Shown: positions 17,586 through 26,600, numbered from the stretch's first letter. The stretch is DNA of 64,000 bases from Methylobacterium sp. CB376 (GCF_029714205.1 NZ_CP121648.1:992001-1056000); one strand, 5' to 3'. Program-made: numbers and translations. The notes: a model not told the origin generated them from the sequence alone.

Positions 17586-18101
17586 TCAGGCCGGCGCGGC
17601 GGCGCGGCGGCGCGAGGCCAGGATGGTGGCGAGCGTCACGGGCCGGTACGGGAAGGCGTCGACCCCGACGTCGAATTGCCGGGTCATCGGCTTCAGCCGG
17701 CCGTGGGAATGGCCGTGCAGGTCGATCACCCCGCGCCCCATGCGGTTCCAGGTGCGGAAGGCGTAGTGGCACAGAACCAGGCGGTGGCCGCCCTCGTCGA
17801 TCTCGGCGTAGTGGGCGACCGAGGCCCAGCCCGGCGCGCCGAGCGTCGCCGGGCCGTCGTTGTTGCCGACGATCAGGTGCTTCTCGCCGTGGAGTCCCGC
17901 CAGGAGAGCGGCGACCCGCTCCGGCGGGGGCCCGAGGGCGAAGTCGCCGAGGTGCCAGACCGTGTCGCCCGGCCCGACCGTCGCGTTCCAGTTCGCGACC
18001 AGGGCCGCGTCGTGCTCGGGGATGCCGGCGAAGGGGCGCCGGTCGATGCGCAGCACCCGCGGGTCGCCGAAATGCGTGTCGCTCGTGAAGTAGACGGTCA
18101 T
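17586..18101 (-). CDS. Metallophosphoesterase family protein
   Basis: A 171-residue calcineurin-like phosphoesterase of the compact kind. Dinuclear metal-site motifs are present in order: FTSDTHFGD (D-x-H), HLGDFALG (GD), IVGNNDG (GN), LCHYAF and DLHGHSHG (GHxH). Substrate could be a phosphodiester, nucleotide or protein phosphate. ATG 18101 begins MTVYFTSDTH, the usual start of this group. It follows the SDR gene on the same strand by 17 bases, so both are probably cotranscribed. Confidence 0.88.
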   Translation of the reverse strand: MTVYFTSDTHFGDPRVLRIDRRPFAGIPEHDAALVANWNATVGPGDTVWHLGDFALGPPPERVAALLAGLHGEKHLIVGNNDGPATLGAPGWASVAHYAEIDEGGHRLVLCHYAFRTWNRMGRGVIDLHGHSHGRLKPMTRQFDVGVDAFPYRPVTLATILASRRRAAAPA

Positions 18102-18118
18102 GCGATCCGGGGACGGGC

Positions 18119-18880
18119 TCAGCGCGCCTGCATGCGCAGCGCCCCGTCGAGGCGGATGACCTCGCCGTTGAGCATCGGGTTGTCGATGATCGCGAGCACG
18201 AGGCGGGCATATTCCTCCGGCCGGCCGAGCCGCGGCGGGAAGGGCACCGCGGCGCCGAGGGAATCCTGCACCTCCTGCGGCAGGCCCTTCATCATCGGCG
18301 TCTCGAACAGGCCCGGCGCGATGGCGCAGACCCGGATACCGGCGGGGGCGAATTCGCGGGCGGCCGGGAGGGTCAGCCCGACGACGCCCGCCTTCGAGGA
18401 GGCGTAGGCCGCCTGCCCGACCTGGCCCTCGAAGGCCGCCACCGAGGCGGTCGAGACGATGACGGCGCGCTCGCCCCCCTCCAGCGGGTCGAGGGGCAGG
18501 GCGCCGGCCGCCACGAGCCGCATCAGGTTGAACGTGCCGATCAGGTTGATCTCGACGACGCGGGCGAAGGCGCGCAGGTCGAGGGGGCCGGCGCGCCCGA
18601 CGATCCGCCCGGCGGTGGCGACGCCCGCGCAATTGACCAGGATGCGGGCCGGGCCGTGCGCCGCGGCGGCGCGGGACACCGCCTCCTCGGCGCTCCCCGC
18701 ATCCGAGACGTCGCAGGCGAGGGCGAGCCCGCCGGTCTCCTCCGCGACCGCCCGCGCGGCCTCCTCGTTGAGGTCGAGGAGCGCGACCCGGGCGCCCGCC
18801 GCCGCGAGGGCGCGGCCCGTCGCCGCGCCGAGGCCCGACCCGCCCCCCGTGACCACGGCCGCGATGCCCTGAACCTTCAT
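18119..18880 (-). CDS. SDR-family dehydrogenase (HSD10 / 3-hydroxyacyl-CoA dehydrogenase type II-like)
   Basis: A 253-residue short-chain dehydrogenase/reductase. The cofactor motif is VVTGGGSGLGAATG and a following Asp (LLDLN) indicates NAD preference. Next come NCAGVAT, the catalytic Ser in VSTASVAAFEG and Tyr-x-x-x-Lys in YASSKAG. The overall pattern with PMMKGLPQEVQDSL and FPPRLGRPEEYA is that of HSD17B10-type enzymes, which oxidise 3-hydroxy-2-methylacyl-CoA and related substrates. ATG 18880 begins MKVQGIAAVVTG, normal for the group. The companion phosphoesterase does not clarify the pathway. Confidence 0.9.
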   Translation of the reverse strand: MKVQGIAAVVTGGGSGLGAATGRALAAAGARVALLDLNEEAARAVAEETGGLALACDVSDAGSAEEAVSRAAAAHGPARILVNCAGVATAGRIVGRAGPLDLRAFARVVEINLIGTFNLMRLVAAGALPLDPLEGGERAVIVSTASVAAFEGQVGQAAYASSKAGVVGLTLPAAREFAPAGIRVCAIAPGLFETPMMKGLPQEVQDSLGAAVPFPPRLGRPEEYARLVLAIIDNPMLNGEVIRLDGALRMQAR

Positions 18881-18985
18881 GCGCGCCTCCCGTCGTTGCG
18901 CATTCCGGCTTAGCAGAGGGCGGGGCCGCCCGTGAACCGCCGCGCTGCTGCCCCGTTGAGGGGAGCGATCCGGGAATCCCGAAGG

Positions 18986-19759
18986 GTGCTGCGCCTCATC
19001 ACCTACAACGTCCGCCGCTGCCTCGGCACCGACGGGACCCTCTCCCCCGCGCGCATCGCCGCGGTCCTCGCCTCCTGCCGGCCCGACGTGGTGGCGCTGC
19101 AGGAGCTCGACGTCGGCCGCCCGCGCTCCGGGCGGATCGATCAGGCCCACGCCATCGCGGAGCATCTCGGCATGCGGGCGCATTTCCACGCGGCCCTGCG
19201 GGTGATGGAGGAGGCGTACGGCAACGCCATCCTCACCGCCCTGCCCTCCCGCCTCGTGCGGGCCGAGGCGCTGCCGGGCCTCGCCGGGCGCCCGCACCTC
19301 GAGCCGCGCGGCGCGCTCTGGGCGGCGATCGAGGCCGGCGGCACGGAGGTCCAGGTCATCGCCACCCATCTGGGCCTGCGCCGCCGCGAGCGCGCCCGGC
19401 AGGCGGAGGCCCTGCTCGGGCCCCGCTTCCTGGCCGATCCGGGCTGCCGCCCGCCCCTCGTGCTGGTGGGGGACCTCAACGCCGTGCCGGCCTCCGCCGC
19501 CTACCGGCGCCTCGCCCGGCATCTCCGGGACGCGCAGCGCGCCGCCGGCGTGCCGCGCCGCCAGCGCACCTTCCCGTCCGGGTTCCCGCTGCTGCGGCTC
19601 GATCACGTCTTCGTCAGCGAGGGGATCCGGGTGCGGCACGTCGAGGTGGTGCGCGGGCCGTTGGCGCGGGTCGCCTCGGACCACCTGCCGCTCCTCGTCG
19701 ACCTCGACCTCGCCCCGGCGGCGGGCGCGCCGCGCCCCGACCGGGCGGAGGTGGCGTGA
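18986..19759 (+). CDS. Endonuclease/exonuclease/phosphatase family protein (YbhP-like)
   Basis: About 257 residues of the EEP fold, Mg-dependent phosphodiesterases. Motifs in order: LITYNVRRCLGTDG, ALQELDVGR, VIATHLGL, VLVGDLNAVP, RLDHVFVS and VASDHLPLLVDL. GTG 18986 starts MLRLITYNV, typical for the family; GTG 18932 and TTG 18956 are in-frame alternatives. Its stop overlaps the start of the next gene (YbhN-like), and a cardiolipin-synthase-like gene lies close by on the other strand. The three match the E. coli ybhP-ybhN-clsB neighbourhood, suggesting a role in phospholipid handling. Confidence 0.88.
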   Translation: MLRLITYNVRRCLGTDGTLSPARIAAVLASCRPDVVALQELDVGRPRSGRIDQAHAIAEHLGMRAHFHAALRVMEEAYGNAILTALPSRLVRAEALPGLAGRPHLEPRGALWAAIEAGGTEVQVIATHLGLRRRERARQAEALLGPRFLADPGCRPPLVLVGDLNAVPASAAYRRLARHLRDAQRAAGVPRRQRTFPSGFPLLRLDHVFVSEGIRVRHVEVVRGPLARVASDHLPLLVDLDLAPAAGAPRPDRAEVA

Positions 19760-20748
19760 TGGCGCGGCACGGGGCGGGGAGCGGGCGCCGCCGCCGCTGG
19801 ACCCTGATCACCACCGCGCTCAGCGTCGCGCTCGGGGCCTACCTCCTCGTCCGCACCCTCTCGGGCTACGGCCTCGCGGAGCTGTACGCGGCGGTGCGGG
19901 CGATCCCGGCGGCCCGGCTCCTGGGGGCGGGCGCCTTCGCGGCGGGCAGCTACCTCTGCCTCACGGCAGGGGACTGGCTGGCCCTGCGGGCGATCGGGCG
20001 CCCCCTCCCCTACCGGTACGTCGGCGTGGCGGCCTTCGTGGCGCTCGGCGTCGGCCACAGCATCGGCCTGTCCGGCCTGAGCAGCGGGGCGATCCGCTAC
20101 CGCTTCTACGCGCGCCGCGGCCTGACGCTGGCCGAGAGCGCCAAGCTGGTCCTGTTCTGCGGCCTCACGGTCGCGCTCGGGCTGATGGCGCTCGGCGCGC
20201 TGGCGCTGCTGCGGCCGCGGCTCGCGCAGGAGATCACGGGTCTGGGGCGGGGCGGCATCGTGGCGGTGGCGCTCGCCTGCCTCGCCGGGGTCGGGCTCTA
20301 CCTCGCGGCCGCGGCCTTCCGGCTCGGGCCCCTGACCATCCGCCGCTGGTCGATCGAGGTGCCGCCCTGGCGCATCGCCCTCGCCCAGGTGGCGGTGGGG
20401 TCGGTGAACTTCGCCCTGGTCTCGGCCTGCCTGCATCAGGTGCTCGCGGCGGTCTCGGACGTGGCCTATCCGGGCGTCGCCTCGGTCTTCGTGATCGCGA
20501 ACGCGGCGGTGCTCGTCACCAACGTGCCGGGCGGCGTCGGGGTGATCGAGAGCGTGGTGGTGCATCTCCTGCCCGGGACCGACGTGATCGGGCCGCTCAT
20601 CGCCTTCCGCGTCGTGTACTTCCTGGTGCCGCTGGCGCTCGGGCTCCTGGTCTTCGCGGGGGCGGAGGTGGTGTTCCGGCGAAGGGGACGCGCCGGCCCG
20701 GCGCCCGGGCGGGACGCGATCGGCCCGGCGGCCTCGCCCGCCCGGTGA
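19759..20748 (+). CDS. YbhN / LPG-synthase-type integral membrane protein
   Basis: A 329-residue polytopic membrane protein of the UPF0104/lysylphosphatidylglycerol synthase transmembrane family, without the catalytic aminoacyl-transfer domain. Family landmarks are GHSIGLSGLSSGAIRYRFY near residue 95 and VLVTNVPGGVGVIESVVVHL near 260. About eight hydrophobic helices are visible. ATG 19759 overlaps the upstream TGA, so it is translationally coupled to the YbhP-like gene. YbhN-type proteins are linked to lipid transport or flipping in the inner membrane; the exact lipid here is not known. Confidence 0.88.
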   Translation: MARHGAGSGRRRRWTLITTALSVALGAYLLVRTLSGYGLAELYAAVRAIPAARLLGAGAFAAGSYLCLTAGDWLALRAIGRPLPYRYVGVAAFVALGVGHSIGLSGLSSGAIRYRFYARRGLTLAESAKLVLFCGLTVALGLMALGALALLRPRLAQEITGLGRGGIVAVALACLAGVGLYLAAAAFRLGPLTIRRWSIEVPPWRIALAQVAVGSVNFALVSACLHQVLAAVSDVAYPGVASVFVIANAAVLVTNVPGGVGVIESVVVHLLPGTDVIGPLIAFRVVYFLVPLALGLLVFAGAEVVFRRRGRAGPAPGRDAIGPAASPAR

Positions 20749-20779
20749 GGGCGCGCGCAGAGGGCGCGCGGAGAGCGGG

Positions 20780-20875
20780 TCAGATCACCTCGGCGACCGC
20801 CAGGGCGAGCACGAGCAGGGCCAGCGCCGCCACTTCCGACCAGTGCACGAGGGTGTCTGGTGCGATCCTGTTCAT
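20780..20875 (-). CDS. 31-residue single-helix membrane peptide
   Basis: A very short frame with a soluble start (MNRIAPDTLVHWSEV) and a hydrophobic helix (AALALLVLALAVAEVI). It is too short to assign a family. Support comes from the AT-rich promoter-like region with direct repeats immediately upstream (20901-20934), unusual for this GC. No strong ribosome site is visible. Confidence 0.35.
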   Translation of the reverse strand: MNRIAPDTLVHWSEVAALALLVLALAVAEVI

Positions 20876-20900
20876 GAAGCGGAGCCTACGCCTGCTGTCC

Positions 20901-20934
20901 TGACAAGTATAGGGACAATTTATAGTGACAATTC
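20901..20934. promoter_or_regulatory. Direct-repeat operator-like site
   Basis: Three GACAA words recur at 12-13 base spacing with TATAG between them: TGACAAGTATAG, GGACAATTTATAG, TGACAATTC. Read on the minus strand they embed TTGTCA and TATACT (14-base spacer), so they overlap a possible promoter for the 31-residue frame. Head-to-tail spacing near one helical turn suggests a cooperative regulator binding site; the factor is unknown. Confidence 0.45.
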
Positions 20935-21039
20935 GGGGCAGCGATCACGGCCAAGTTCGACGCATCCACGCGGGTGCGCGCCGAGGGCGGCTCGTCCGAA
21001 GGGAGAGGCCCCCGGGCGCGCCGGGTGCGCCTGCCGGCC

Positions 21040-22476
21040 TCAGCTCCCGAACGGCCGCTCCGGGTCGAGGAGGTCCGCGCCGAGGAGGGGCTCGATCAGG
21101 CCCTCCTCGGGCGGCACCGCGAAGGGCCGCAGGCCCCGCGGGCCGGTGTTGAGCCGCTCCACCGCCCGCACGAGCGACCCCTCCGCCCGGATCGCCGCCG
21201 TCACGGCGGCGGGATCGGCCCCGAGATGCTCGGCCAGCAGCCGGTCGCGCAGGGCCGCGATGGTGGCCCGGGTCGCCGGGTCGGTGCCCCCGACGGCGAG
21301 GTCGCACTCGGTGTCGAGCGCGACCGAGCGGTTGTTGAGGTTGGAGGAGCCGACCCGCAGGGCGGTGTCGTCCACGATCACCAGCTTCGAGTGCACCAGG
21401 ACCTGGCACTCGCCCGCCGGGCCCGGCACCGCCGGGTAGGCGAGGAGGAAGCGGCCGTGCCGGTCGGCGGCGCGCAGGCGGCGGATCAGGCGGTCGCGGG
21501 GCGCGCCCATGGCGACCCGCTCGGTGAGGTTGTGCGAGCGGCGGGTGAGCACGATCACCACGTCGGGCCCGTCCGGCCGCGCCAGCTGCGCCTCCAGCAC
21601 GTCGCCGACGAAGCGCGCCGTGAGGTACTGCGCCTCGATGTAGACGTGGCGCCGGGCGCCGCGCAGCAGGTCGGCCGTGAGGGCGGCGGCCTCCTCGACC
21701 GAGGGCTGCTCGTCGAGGAGCGGCATGGTCCGGGCGATCGCCACCGGCACGTCCGTGAAGTCGGGGGCGAGGCCGCGCGGCCAGAGCGGCGGTCCCTCGG
21801 CGGGGGCGGCCGCCTCTCCGGTCGCGTCGCGCCAGCGGGCGCGCACGAGGTCGCCGACCGCGCGGGCCGCCTCCCCGTCCACCACCATCTGGGTGTCGTG
21901 GACCGGCCCGTAGGGGGCGCCGTCCGGATCGACCCGGCGGGGATCCTCGGCCCGGTGCTCCTGCGTGTCCCAGCGCTGCACGGTCAGGTCCATGCCGCCC
22001 ACGAAGGCGAGGCACTCGTCGACGCAGACGATCTTCTGATGATGGGCCGCGTAGAGGGGGTGGCGCGTGTCGAGCCGCACCCGGATGCGGGGATGGCGCT
22101 GCCACTCCGCCCCGAACAGCAGCGGCAGCGCCTCGCCCGGCCCGTGCAGCGTGCCCACGCTCCAGATCAGGATGCGCAGCTCCAGTTCGGGCCGCGCCTC
22201 CACGAGGGCGCGCAGGAAGGGGCCGAGCGGGGGCGAGGCCGCCTCCGGCGCGTCGGCCCGCAGGCGGATGCGGCCGTCGAAATCCCAGCCCACCAGGGTG
22301 ATGCTGCGCCGGGCGCGCGCGAGCGCGTCCTCCAGCGCCGCGAAGTAATCCGCGCCGTCGACGAGCAGGGCGGCGCGGGCCGCCCGCGCCACCCGCCAGC
22401 AATTGCGGCCCGGCACGAACAGGGTCGGGGGCGGGGCGACCGGGACGGCCCCGGCCAACGCGTCATCCATTCTCAT
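21040..22476 (-). CDS. Phospholipase D-family protein, cardiolipin synthase B-like
   Basis: A 478-residue cytoplasmic or membrane-associated PLD-superfamily enzyme with two HKD motifs. The first is HHQKIVCVDECLAFVGGMDL, the second HSKLVIVDDTALRVGSSNLN, and each gives the His-Lys-Asp of the two-part active site. The N-terminal segment with DYFAALEDALARARRSITLV is typical for ClsB-type proteins. It likely joins or cleaves phospholipid head groups. ATG 22476 is followed by a second ATG at 22470, either of which may be used. It lies convergent to the YbhN-like gene, completing a ybhP-ybhN-clsB-like set. Confidence 0.9.
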   Translation of the reverse strand: MRMDDALAGAVPVAPPPTLFVPGRNCWRVARAARAALLVDGADYFAALEDALARARRSITLVGWDFDGRIRLRADAPEAASPPLGPFLRALVEARPELELRILIWSVGTLHGPGEALPLLFGAEWQRHPRIRVRLDTRHPLYAAHHQKIVCVDECLAFVGGMDLTVQRWDTQEHRAEDPRRVDPDGAPYGPVHDTQMVVDGEAARAVGDLVRARWRDATGEAAAPAEGPPLWPRGLAPDFTDVPVAIARTMPLLDEQPSVEEAAALTADLLRGARRHVYIEAQYLTARFVGDVLEAQLARPDGPDVVIVLTRRSHNLTERVAMGAPRDRLIRRLRAADRHGRFLLAYPAVPGPAGECQVLVHSKLVIVDDTALRVGSSNLNNRSVALDTECDLAVGGTDPATRATIAALRDRLLAEHLGADPAAVTAAIRAEGSLVRAVERLNTGPRGLRPFAVPPEEGLIEPLLGADLLDPERPFGS

Positions 22477-22753
22477 CGTGACGACCAACGATCTCCCCGA
22501 TGCGGCGGGCGGCCCCGCCCGGGGCCGCGCCCCACCAGAACACGTCAGGCGCCCGAGCGTTGCAGCCTGCTCCTGCGGCACAGCGGACCCCGCCGCGCCG
22601 CACCGCACACGGCAAGTCCTGCCTCGAAGAACCAGTCTCGTTCGCACCCGCAGCACAGACGAGACGGAATAAGGACGCGCAAGAATGATGATCTCGATCG
22701 AACTTGCGGCCGCTCAACCCGTTTCAGGATCTGAACGGAATTGGAAAGGATCG

Positions 22754-23020
22754 ATGATGCGGACGAAGCGGATGGCGCTCGCGGGCGCCCTGATGGTGGC
22801 CCTGGGCGGCGCGGCGGTGGCCCAGACCGCGGCGCCGGGCAGCGCCGAGGGCAACATGAACAACCCGGGCAGCGTCAAGAGCAACGCCGAGAAGGGGGGG
22901 CGCGACGCCGCCCCGGCGGCGGGCGTGGCGCCCGGGACGGCGCCGGCCGCGACCGGGACCGTGACGGGCGGAGGGAGCAGGACGGTCCCGAAGCCGAGCG
23001 ACCCGACTCCGAGCCGCTGA
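22754..23020 (+). CDS. Small secreted Ala/Gly/Pro-rich protein, unknown
   Basis: An 88-residue protein with a Sec signal peptide (MALAGALMVALGGAAVAQ) and a low-complexity mature part carrying NMNNPGSVKSNAEKGG, then Ala-Pro-Thr-Gly runs. It is probably periplasmic and disordered. GGAAAGGA at 22743-22750 precedes ATG 22754; frames starting at 22685 are longer but lack the signal at the start. No family is recognised. Confidence 0.6.
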   Translation: MMRTKRMALAGALMVALGGAAVAQTAAPGSAEGNMNNPGSVKSNAEKGGRDAAPAAGVAPGTAPAATGTVTGGGSRTVPKPSDPTPSR

Positions 23021-23036
23021 GCCGGGCGATGCACCG

Positions 23037-23066
23037 GGGCGGCCGGGACGCGCGTCCCGGCCGCCC
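23037..23066 (+). terminator. Hairpin after the small secreted protein
   Basis: Perfect 14-base arms (GGGCGGCCGGGACG and its complement) around two bases, 17 bases after the stop. It is very stable but has no T-tract. Confidence 0.5.
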
Positions 23067-23163
23067 TCGGCGGTGGGCGGAGGCGGATCGCGGCTGGACG
23101 CGGGAATCCTGCACTCCCACTCTTCCGGCAGACCTCCGCCACCGGAGCCACCGGACCGAGCCC

Positions 23164-26100
23164 GTGCACTACAGCAGATCCGACATCGTCGCGGCCTGCG
23201 GCCCCAACGCCACCCGCGCCGGGCAGAGCTACCTGCGCGAGGGGCGCGTTCTCGAAGCGACCCGAAACGGAGCCGGGATCTCCGGCGAGGTCCAGGGCAG
23301 CGACGAGCCCTACAGGCTGGTCGTCGATCTGAGGGAGCGGGGGAAGGGGCTGCGGATCGAAGGCACCTGCTCCTGCCCGGTCGCCCGCAATTGCAAGCAC
23401 GTGGCGGCCGTCCTCCTCTCGCTCCTGGACGAGGCGTCGGAGCCGCCGGGCGATCCGGTCGCGCAGCGCCTGGAGCGCCTGCTGGCGCCGGCCCCGACGG
23501 CCCGCGGCGCGGCACGAGCGGGCCGCCCCGCGGCCCAGGCGGAGGCGCTGCCGCCGGCCCTGGCGCGGTGGGTCGCGCAACTCGACCGGGCCCAGGCCAC
23601 CGCCGGGGAGGATTACCCACGCTCCATCAACCAGCGGCTCGTCTACGTGCTCGGCTCGCTCCTGGCGGGGGAAGGCCTGCCGCGCCTCGCCCTGCAGGTG
23701 ATCTCGACGCGCCTGCGCAAGGACGGCACCTTCTCGGAGGGCGGCAGCCCCTATCTCCTGCAGGCGGGCGCATCGCCGGCCCGGTTCCTGCGCCCCTCGG
23801 ACCTGCGCATCCACCGCCTTCTCGCCGGCCGGCAGCGCCACTCCATCGGCTACGGCCGGGCCTACGCCTACGATCTCTCCGACGAGGATGCGGCGGAGAT
23901 CCTGGCGGCCCTGCTCGCCACCGGCCGCGTCCGCTGGCGGGAGCCGAACGGGCCGGCCCTCGCGGCGGGTCCGCCCCGGGCCGGGCGGATCGCCTGGCGG
24001 GAGGAGGCGGATGCCCTGCGGGCGGAGGTCACCTGCGAGGATCCCGGCGCGGTGCTGGCCGCGGCGCCGCCCGCCTACGTGGACGAGGCGGCCGGCCTGA
24101 TCGGGCCGGTGGAGACCGGACTCGCCCCGCGCCTCGCCGGCGCCCTCGCCCTGGCGCCGCCGGTCCCGGCGGAAGCGGTGGCGGCGCTCAACGCCGTCCT
24201 GGCGGAGAAGGTCCCGGACCTCGCCGCCCACCGGCCGCCCTCGCCCGCGGCGGAGCCCCTCCGCGTCGCCCCGCGACCGGTGCTGCGCCTCACGACCGCC
24301 CCGATCAGGACGACCATCGGCTACGGCCCCTACGCGATGATCGACCACGAGACGGTGCCCATCGCGCGGCTGGCCTTCGCGTACGGACCGGTGCGGACGG
24401 AACTCGGCGAGATGCGGGCCGTGGTGCCGCGCCTCAGCGGCGGGCGCCTCTACGCGGTGGCCCGCGATCCCGAGGCCGAGCGCGAGGCGGCCCGGCGCCT
24501 CATCCGGGAAAACTTCGTCCCGGTCTGCGAACGCTATCCCGCCGAGGCCGCGCATGGCCGCGACTTCGTGCGCGAAGGAGGAACGGCCCAATGGGCCGAC
24601 GCGCAATACTGGCTCCTGCCCCGCCTGCGGGAGGAGGGCTGGGAGATCGAGACCGCCGCCGATTTCCCCCTGCGGCTGATGCGGGCGGACGGCGCCTTCG
24701 ACGCGGAGATCCGCGAGGGATCCGGCATCGACTGGCTCGAACTCCAGCTCGGTGTCGAGCTGGACGGGGAGCGGATCGACCTCGTCGGGCCGATCCTCGC
24801 GCTGCTGCGGCGGCCGGGCTTCGACCCCGCCATCCTCGACGGCCCGGAGGGGGAGAAGGCCCTCGTCCTGCCGCTTCCGGACGGGCGGATGCTGGCCCTG
24901 CCCCCGGGCCGGCTGCGCGGGATCCTGGCGGCGATCGCCGAATTGCTGATCGGCCGCGACGACGAGGGGCGGCTTCGCCTGTCGCGGGCCGACGCGGCCG
25001 GCCTCGCGGCCCTGGAGGAGGAGGGCGGGGAGCGCGTGATCTGGCGCGGCGGCGAGGCGATCCGCGCCATGGGACGGCGGCTTTCCGCGAGCGGCGGCAT
25101 CCCGCCGGTGGAGCCCCCCGCGGCGTTCCGGGCGAGCCTGCGGCCCTATCAGGCGCAGGGCCTCGCCTGGCTCGCCTTCCTGCGCGAGACCGGCTTCGGC
25201 GGCGTCCTGGCGGACGATATGGGCCTGGGCAAGACCGTCCAGGCCCTGGCGCTCCTCGCCCTCGAGAAGGCGGAGGGCCGCCTCGACCGGCCCGCCCTGG
25301 TGGTGGCGCCGACGAGCCTGATGGGCAATTGGCGGCGCGAGACGGAGCGCTTCGCCCCCTCCCTCCGCGTGCTCACGCTGCACGGCCTCGACCGCAAGGA
25401 GCAGTTCGGGGCGATGGCCGAGCACGACCTCGTGCTCACCACCTATCCGCTGATCCCCCGCGACCACGCGGTGCTGACGGCGCAGGAGTGGCACATCCTT
25501 CTCCTCGACGAGGCGCAGGCGATCAAGAACCCGGACGCGCAGACGACCCGGCTGCTGCACGGGATCCGGGCGCGGCACCGCTTCTGCCTCACCGGGACGC
25601 CGCTTGAGAATTCCCTCGCGGAGGTGTGGTCGCTCTTCGCCTTCGCGTGCCCGGGCCTGCTCGGCGACCGCCGGCACTTCACCCGGGCGTGGCGCATGCC
25701 GATCGAGAAGCAGGGCGACCGCGAGCGCGGCCGGCTGCTGGCGCGGCGCCTCAAGCCCTTCCTGCTGCGGCGGACCAAGGACGAGGTGGCGGCCGAGCTG
25801 CCGCCCAAGACCGAGATCGTCGAGCGCGTCGACCTCGCGGCCGGTCAGCGCGACCTCTACGAGTCGATCCGGCTCGCCATGCATGCCCGGGTGCGCGCCG
25901 CCATCGCCGAGAAGGGATTCGCCCGCAGCCGCATCGTCATCCTGGACGCGCTGCTCAAGCTGCGGCAGGCCTGCTGCGATCCGCGCCTGCTCAAGCTCGC
26001 ACCTCCCCCGAAGGCGGGCTCGGCCAAGCTCGACCGCCTGGACGAGTTGCTGGAATCCCTGATCGCCGAGGGGCGCCGGGTGCTGGTCTTCTCGCAATTC

Positions 26101-26526
26101 ACCTCGATGCTCGACCTGATCAAGCCGCGCCTCACGCTCGCCAAGACGCCCTGCCTCGAACTCACCGGCCGCAGCCGCGACCGCGCCGAGGTGGTGCGCC
26201 GCTTCGAGGCCGGCGAGGCACCGGTCTTCCTGATCAGCCTGAAGGCGGGCGGGACGGGGCTCAACCTCGTCGCGGCGGATACGGTGATCCTCTACGATCC
26301 CTGGTGGAATCCGGCCGTGGAGGCCCAGGCGATCGACCGCGCCCACCGCATCGGCCAGGACAAGCCCGTCTTCGTCCACAAGCTCGTCGCCTCCCGCACC
26401 ATCGAGGAGAAGATGGGGGTGCTGAAGGAGAGGAAGGGCGCGCTCGCCGATTCGCTGTTCGACCACGACGGCGCGCCCACGAGCGCCATGACGGCGGAGG
26501 ATTTGGATCTCCTGCTCGGGGACTGA
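23164..26526 (+). CDS. SWIM-domain SNF2-family DEAD/DEAH helicase
   Basis: About 1120 residues. The N-terminus holds a SWIM zinc-binding motif (CSCPVARNCKH, about residues 69-79). The middle is an unassigned region of roughly 550 residues. The C-terminal 450 residues are a full Swi2/Snf2 motor: DDMGLGKT (motif I, about 685), VVAPTSLMGNW (Ia), DEAQAIKNP (II, about 783), LTGTPLENSLAEVWSLF (III), VLVFSQFTSM (IV), LISLKAGGTGLNL (V) and AIDRAHRIGQ (VI). Such proteins are ATP-driven dsDNA translocases; in bacteria their target is usually RNA polymerase or DNA repair, but here it is unknown. GTG 23164 starts just before the SWIM region; no better start is seen. Confidence 0.92.
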   Translation: MHYSRSDIVAACGPNATRAGQSYLREGRVLEATRNGAGISGEVQGSDEPYRLVVDLRERGKGLRIEGTCSCPVARNCKHVAAVLLSLLDEASEPPGDPVAQRLERLLAPAPTARGAARAGRPAAQAEALPPALARWVAQLDRAQATAGEDYPRSINQRLVYVLGSLLAGEGLPRLALQVISTRLRKDGTFSEGGSPYLLQAGASPARFLRPSDLRIHRLLAGRQRHSIGYGRAYAYDLSDEDAAEILAALLATGRVRWREPNGPALAAGPPRAGRIAWREEADALRAEVTCEDPGAVLAAAPPAYVDEAAGLIGPVETGLAPRLAGALALAPPVPAEAVAALNAVLAEKVPDLAAHRPPSPAAEPLRVAPRPVLRLTTAPIRTTIGYGPYAMIDHETVPIARLAFAYGPVRTELGEMRAVVPRLSGGRLYAVARDPEAEREAARRLIRENFVPVCERYPAEAAHGRDFVREGGTAQWADAQYWLLPRLREEGWEIETAADFPLRLMRADGAFDAEIREGSGIDWLELQLGVELDGERIDLVGPILALLRRPGFDPAILDGPEGEKALVLPLPDGRMLALPPGRLRGILAAIAELLIGRDDEGRLRLSRADAAGLAALEEEGGERVIWRGGEAIRAMGRRLSASGGIPPVEPPAAFRASLRPYQAQGLAWLAFLRETGFGGVLADDMGLGKTVQALALLALEKAEGRLDRPALVVAPTSLMGNWRRETERFAPSLRVLTLHGLDRKEQFGAMAEHDLVLTTYPLIPRDHAVLTAQEWHILLLDEAQAIKNPDAQTTRLLHGIRARHRFCLTGTPLENSLAEVWSLFAFACPGLLGDRRHFTRAWRMPIEKQGDRERGRLLARRLKPFLLRRTKDEVAAELPPKTEIVERVDLAAGQRDLYESIRLAMHARVRAAIAEKGFARSRIVILDALLKLRQACCDPRLLKLAPPPKAGSAKLDRLDELLESLIAEGRRVLVFSQFTSMLDLIKPRLTLAKTPCLELTGRSRDRAEVVRRFEAGEAPVFLISLKAGGTGLNLVAADTVILYDPWWNPAVEAQAIDRAHRIGQDKPVFVHKLVASRTIEEKMGVLKERKGALADSLFDHDGAPTSAMTAEDLDLLLGD

Positions 26527-26550
26527 CTCTGGGGCACAAACCCGTATAAT
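26523..26550 (+). promoter_or_regulatory. Putative sigma-70 promoter of the AT-rich patch
   Basis: A perfect TATAAT at 26545-26550 with CTGACT 16 bases upstream (26523-26528). A perfect -10 box is rare in this GC-rich setting. It would start transcription about 45 bases before the broken frame at 26601. Confidence 0.45.
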
Positions 26551-26600
26551 AGTCGCGCAATTTCCCCATCGCTGCATCGCAGCCTTCTGGTTGAATTTTT

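Noticed and set aside
22714-26577. A long minus-strand frame of about 1290 codons
   Set aside because: It is entirely opposite the SNF2 helicase, whose frame carries all helicase motifs.
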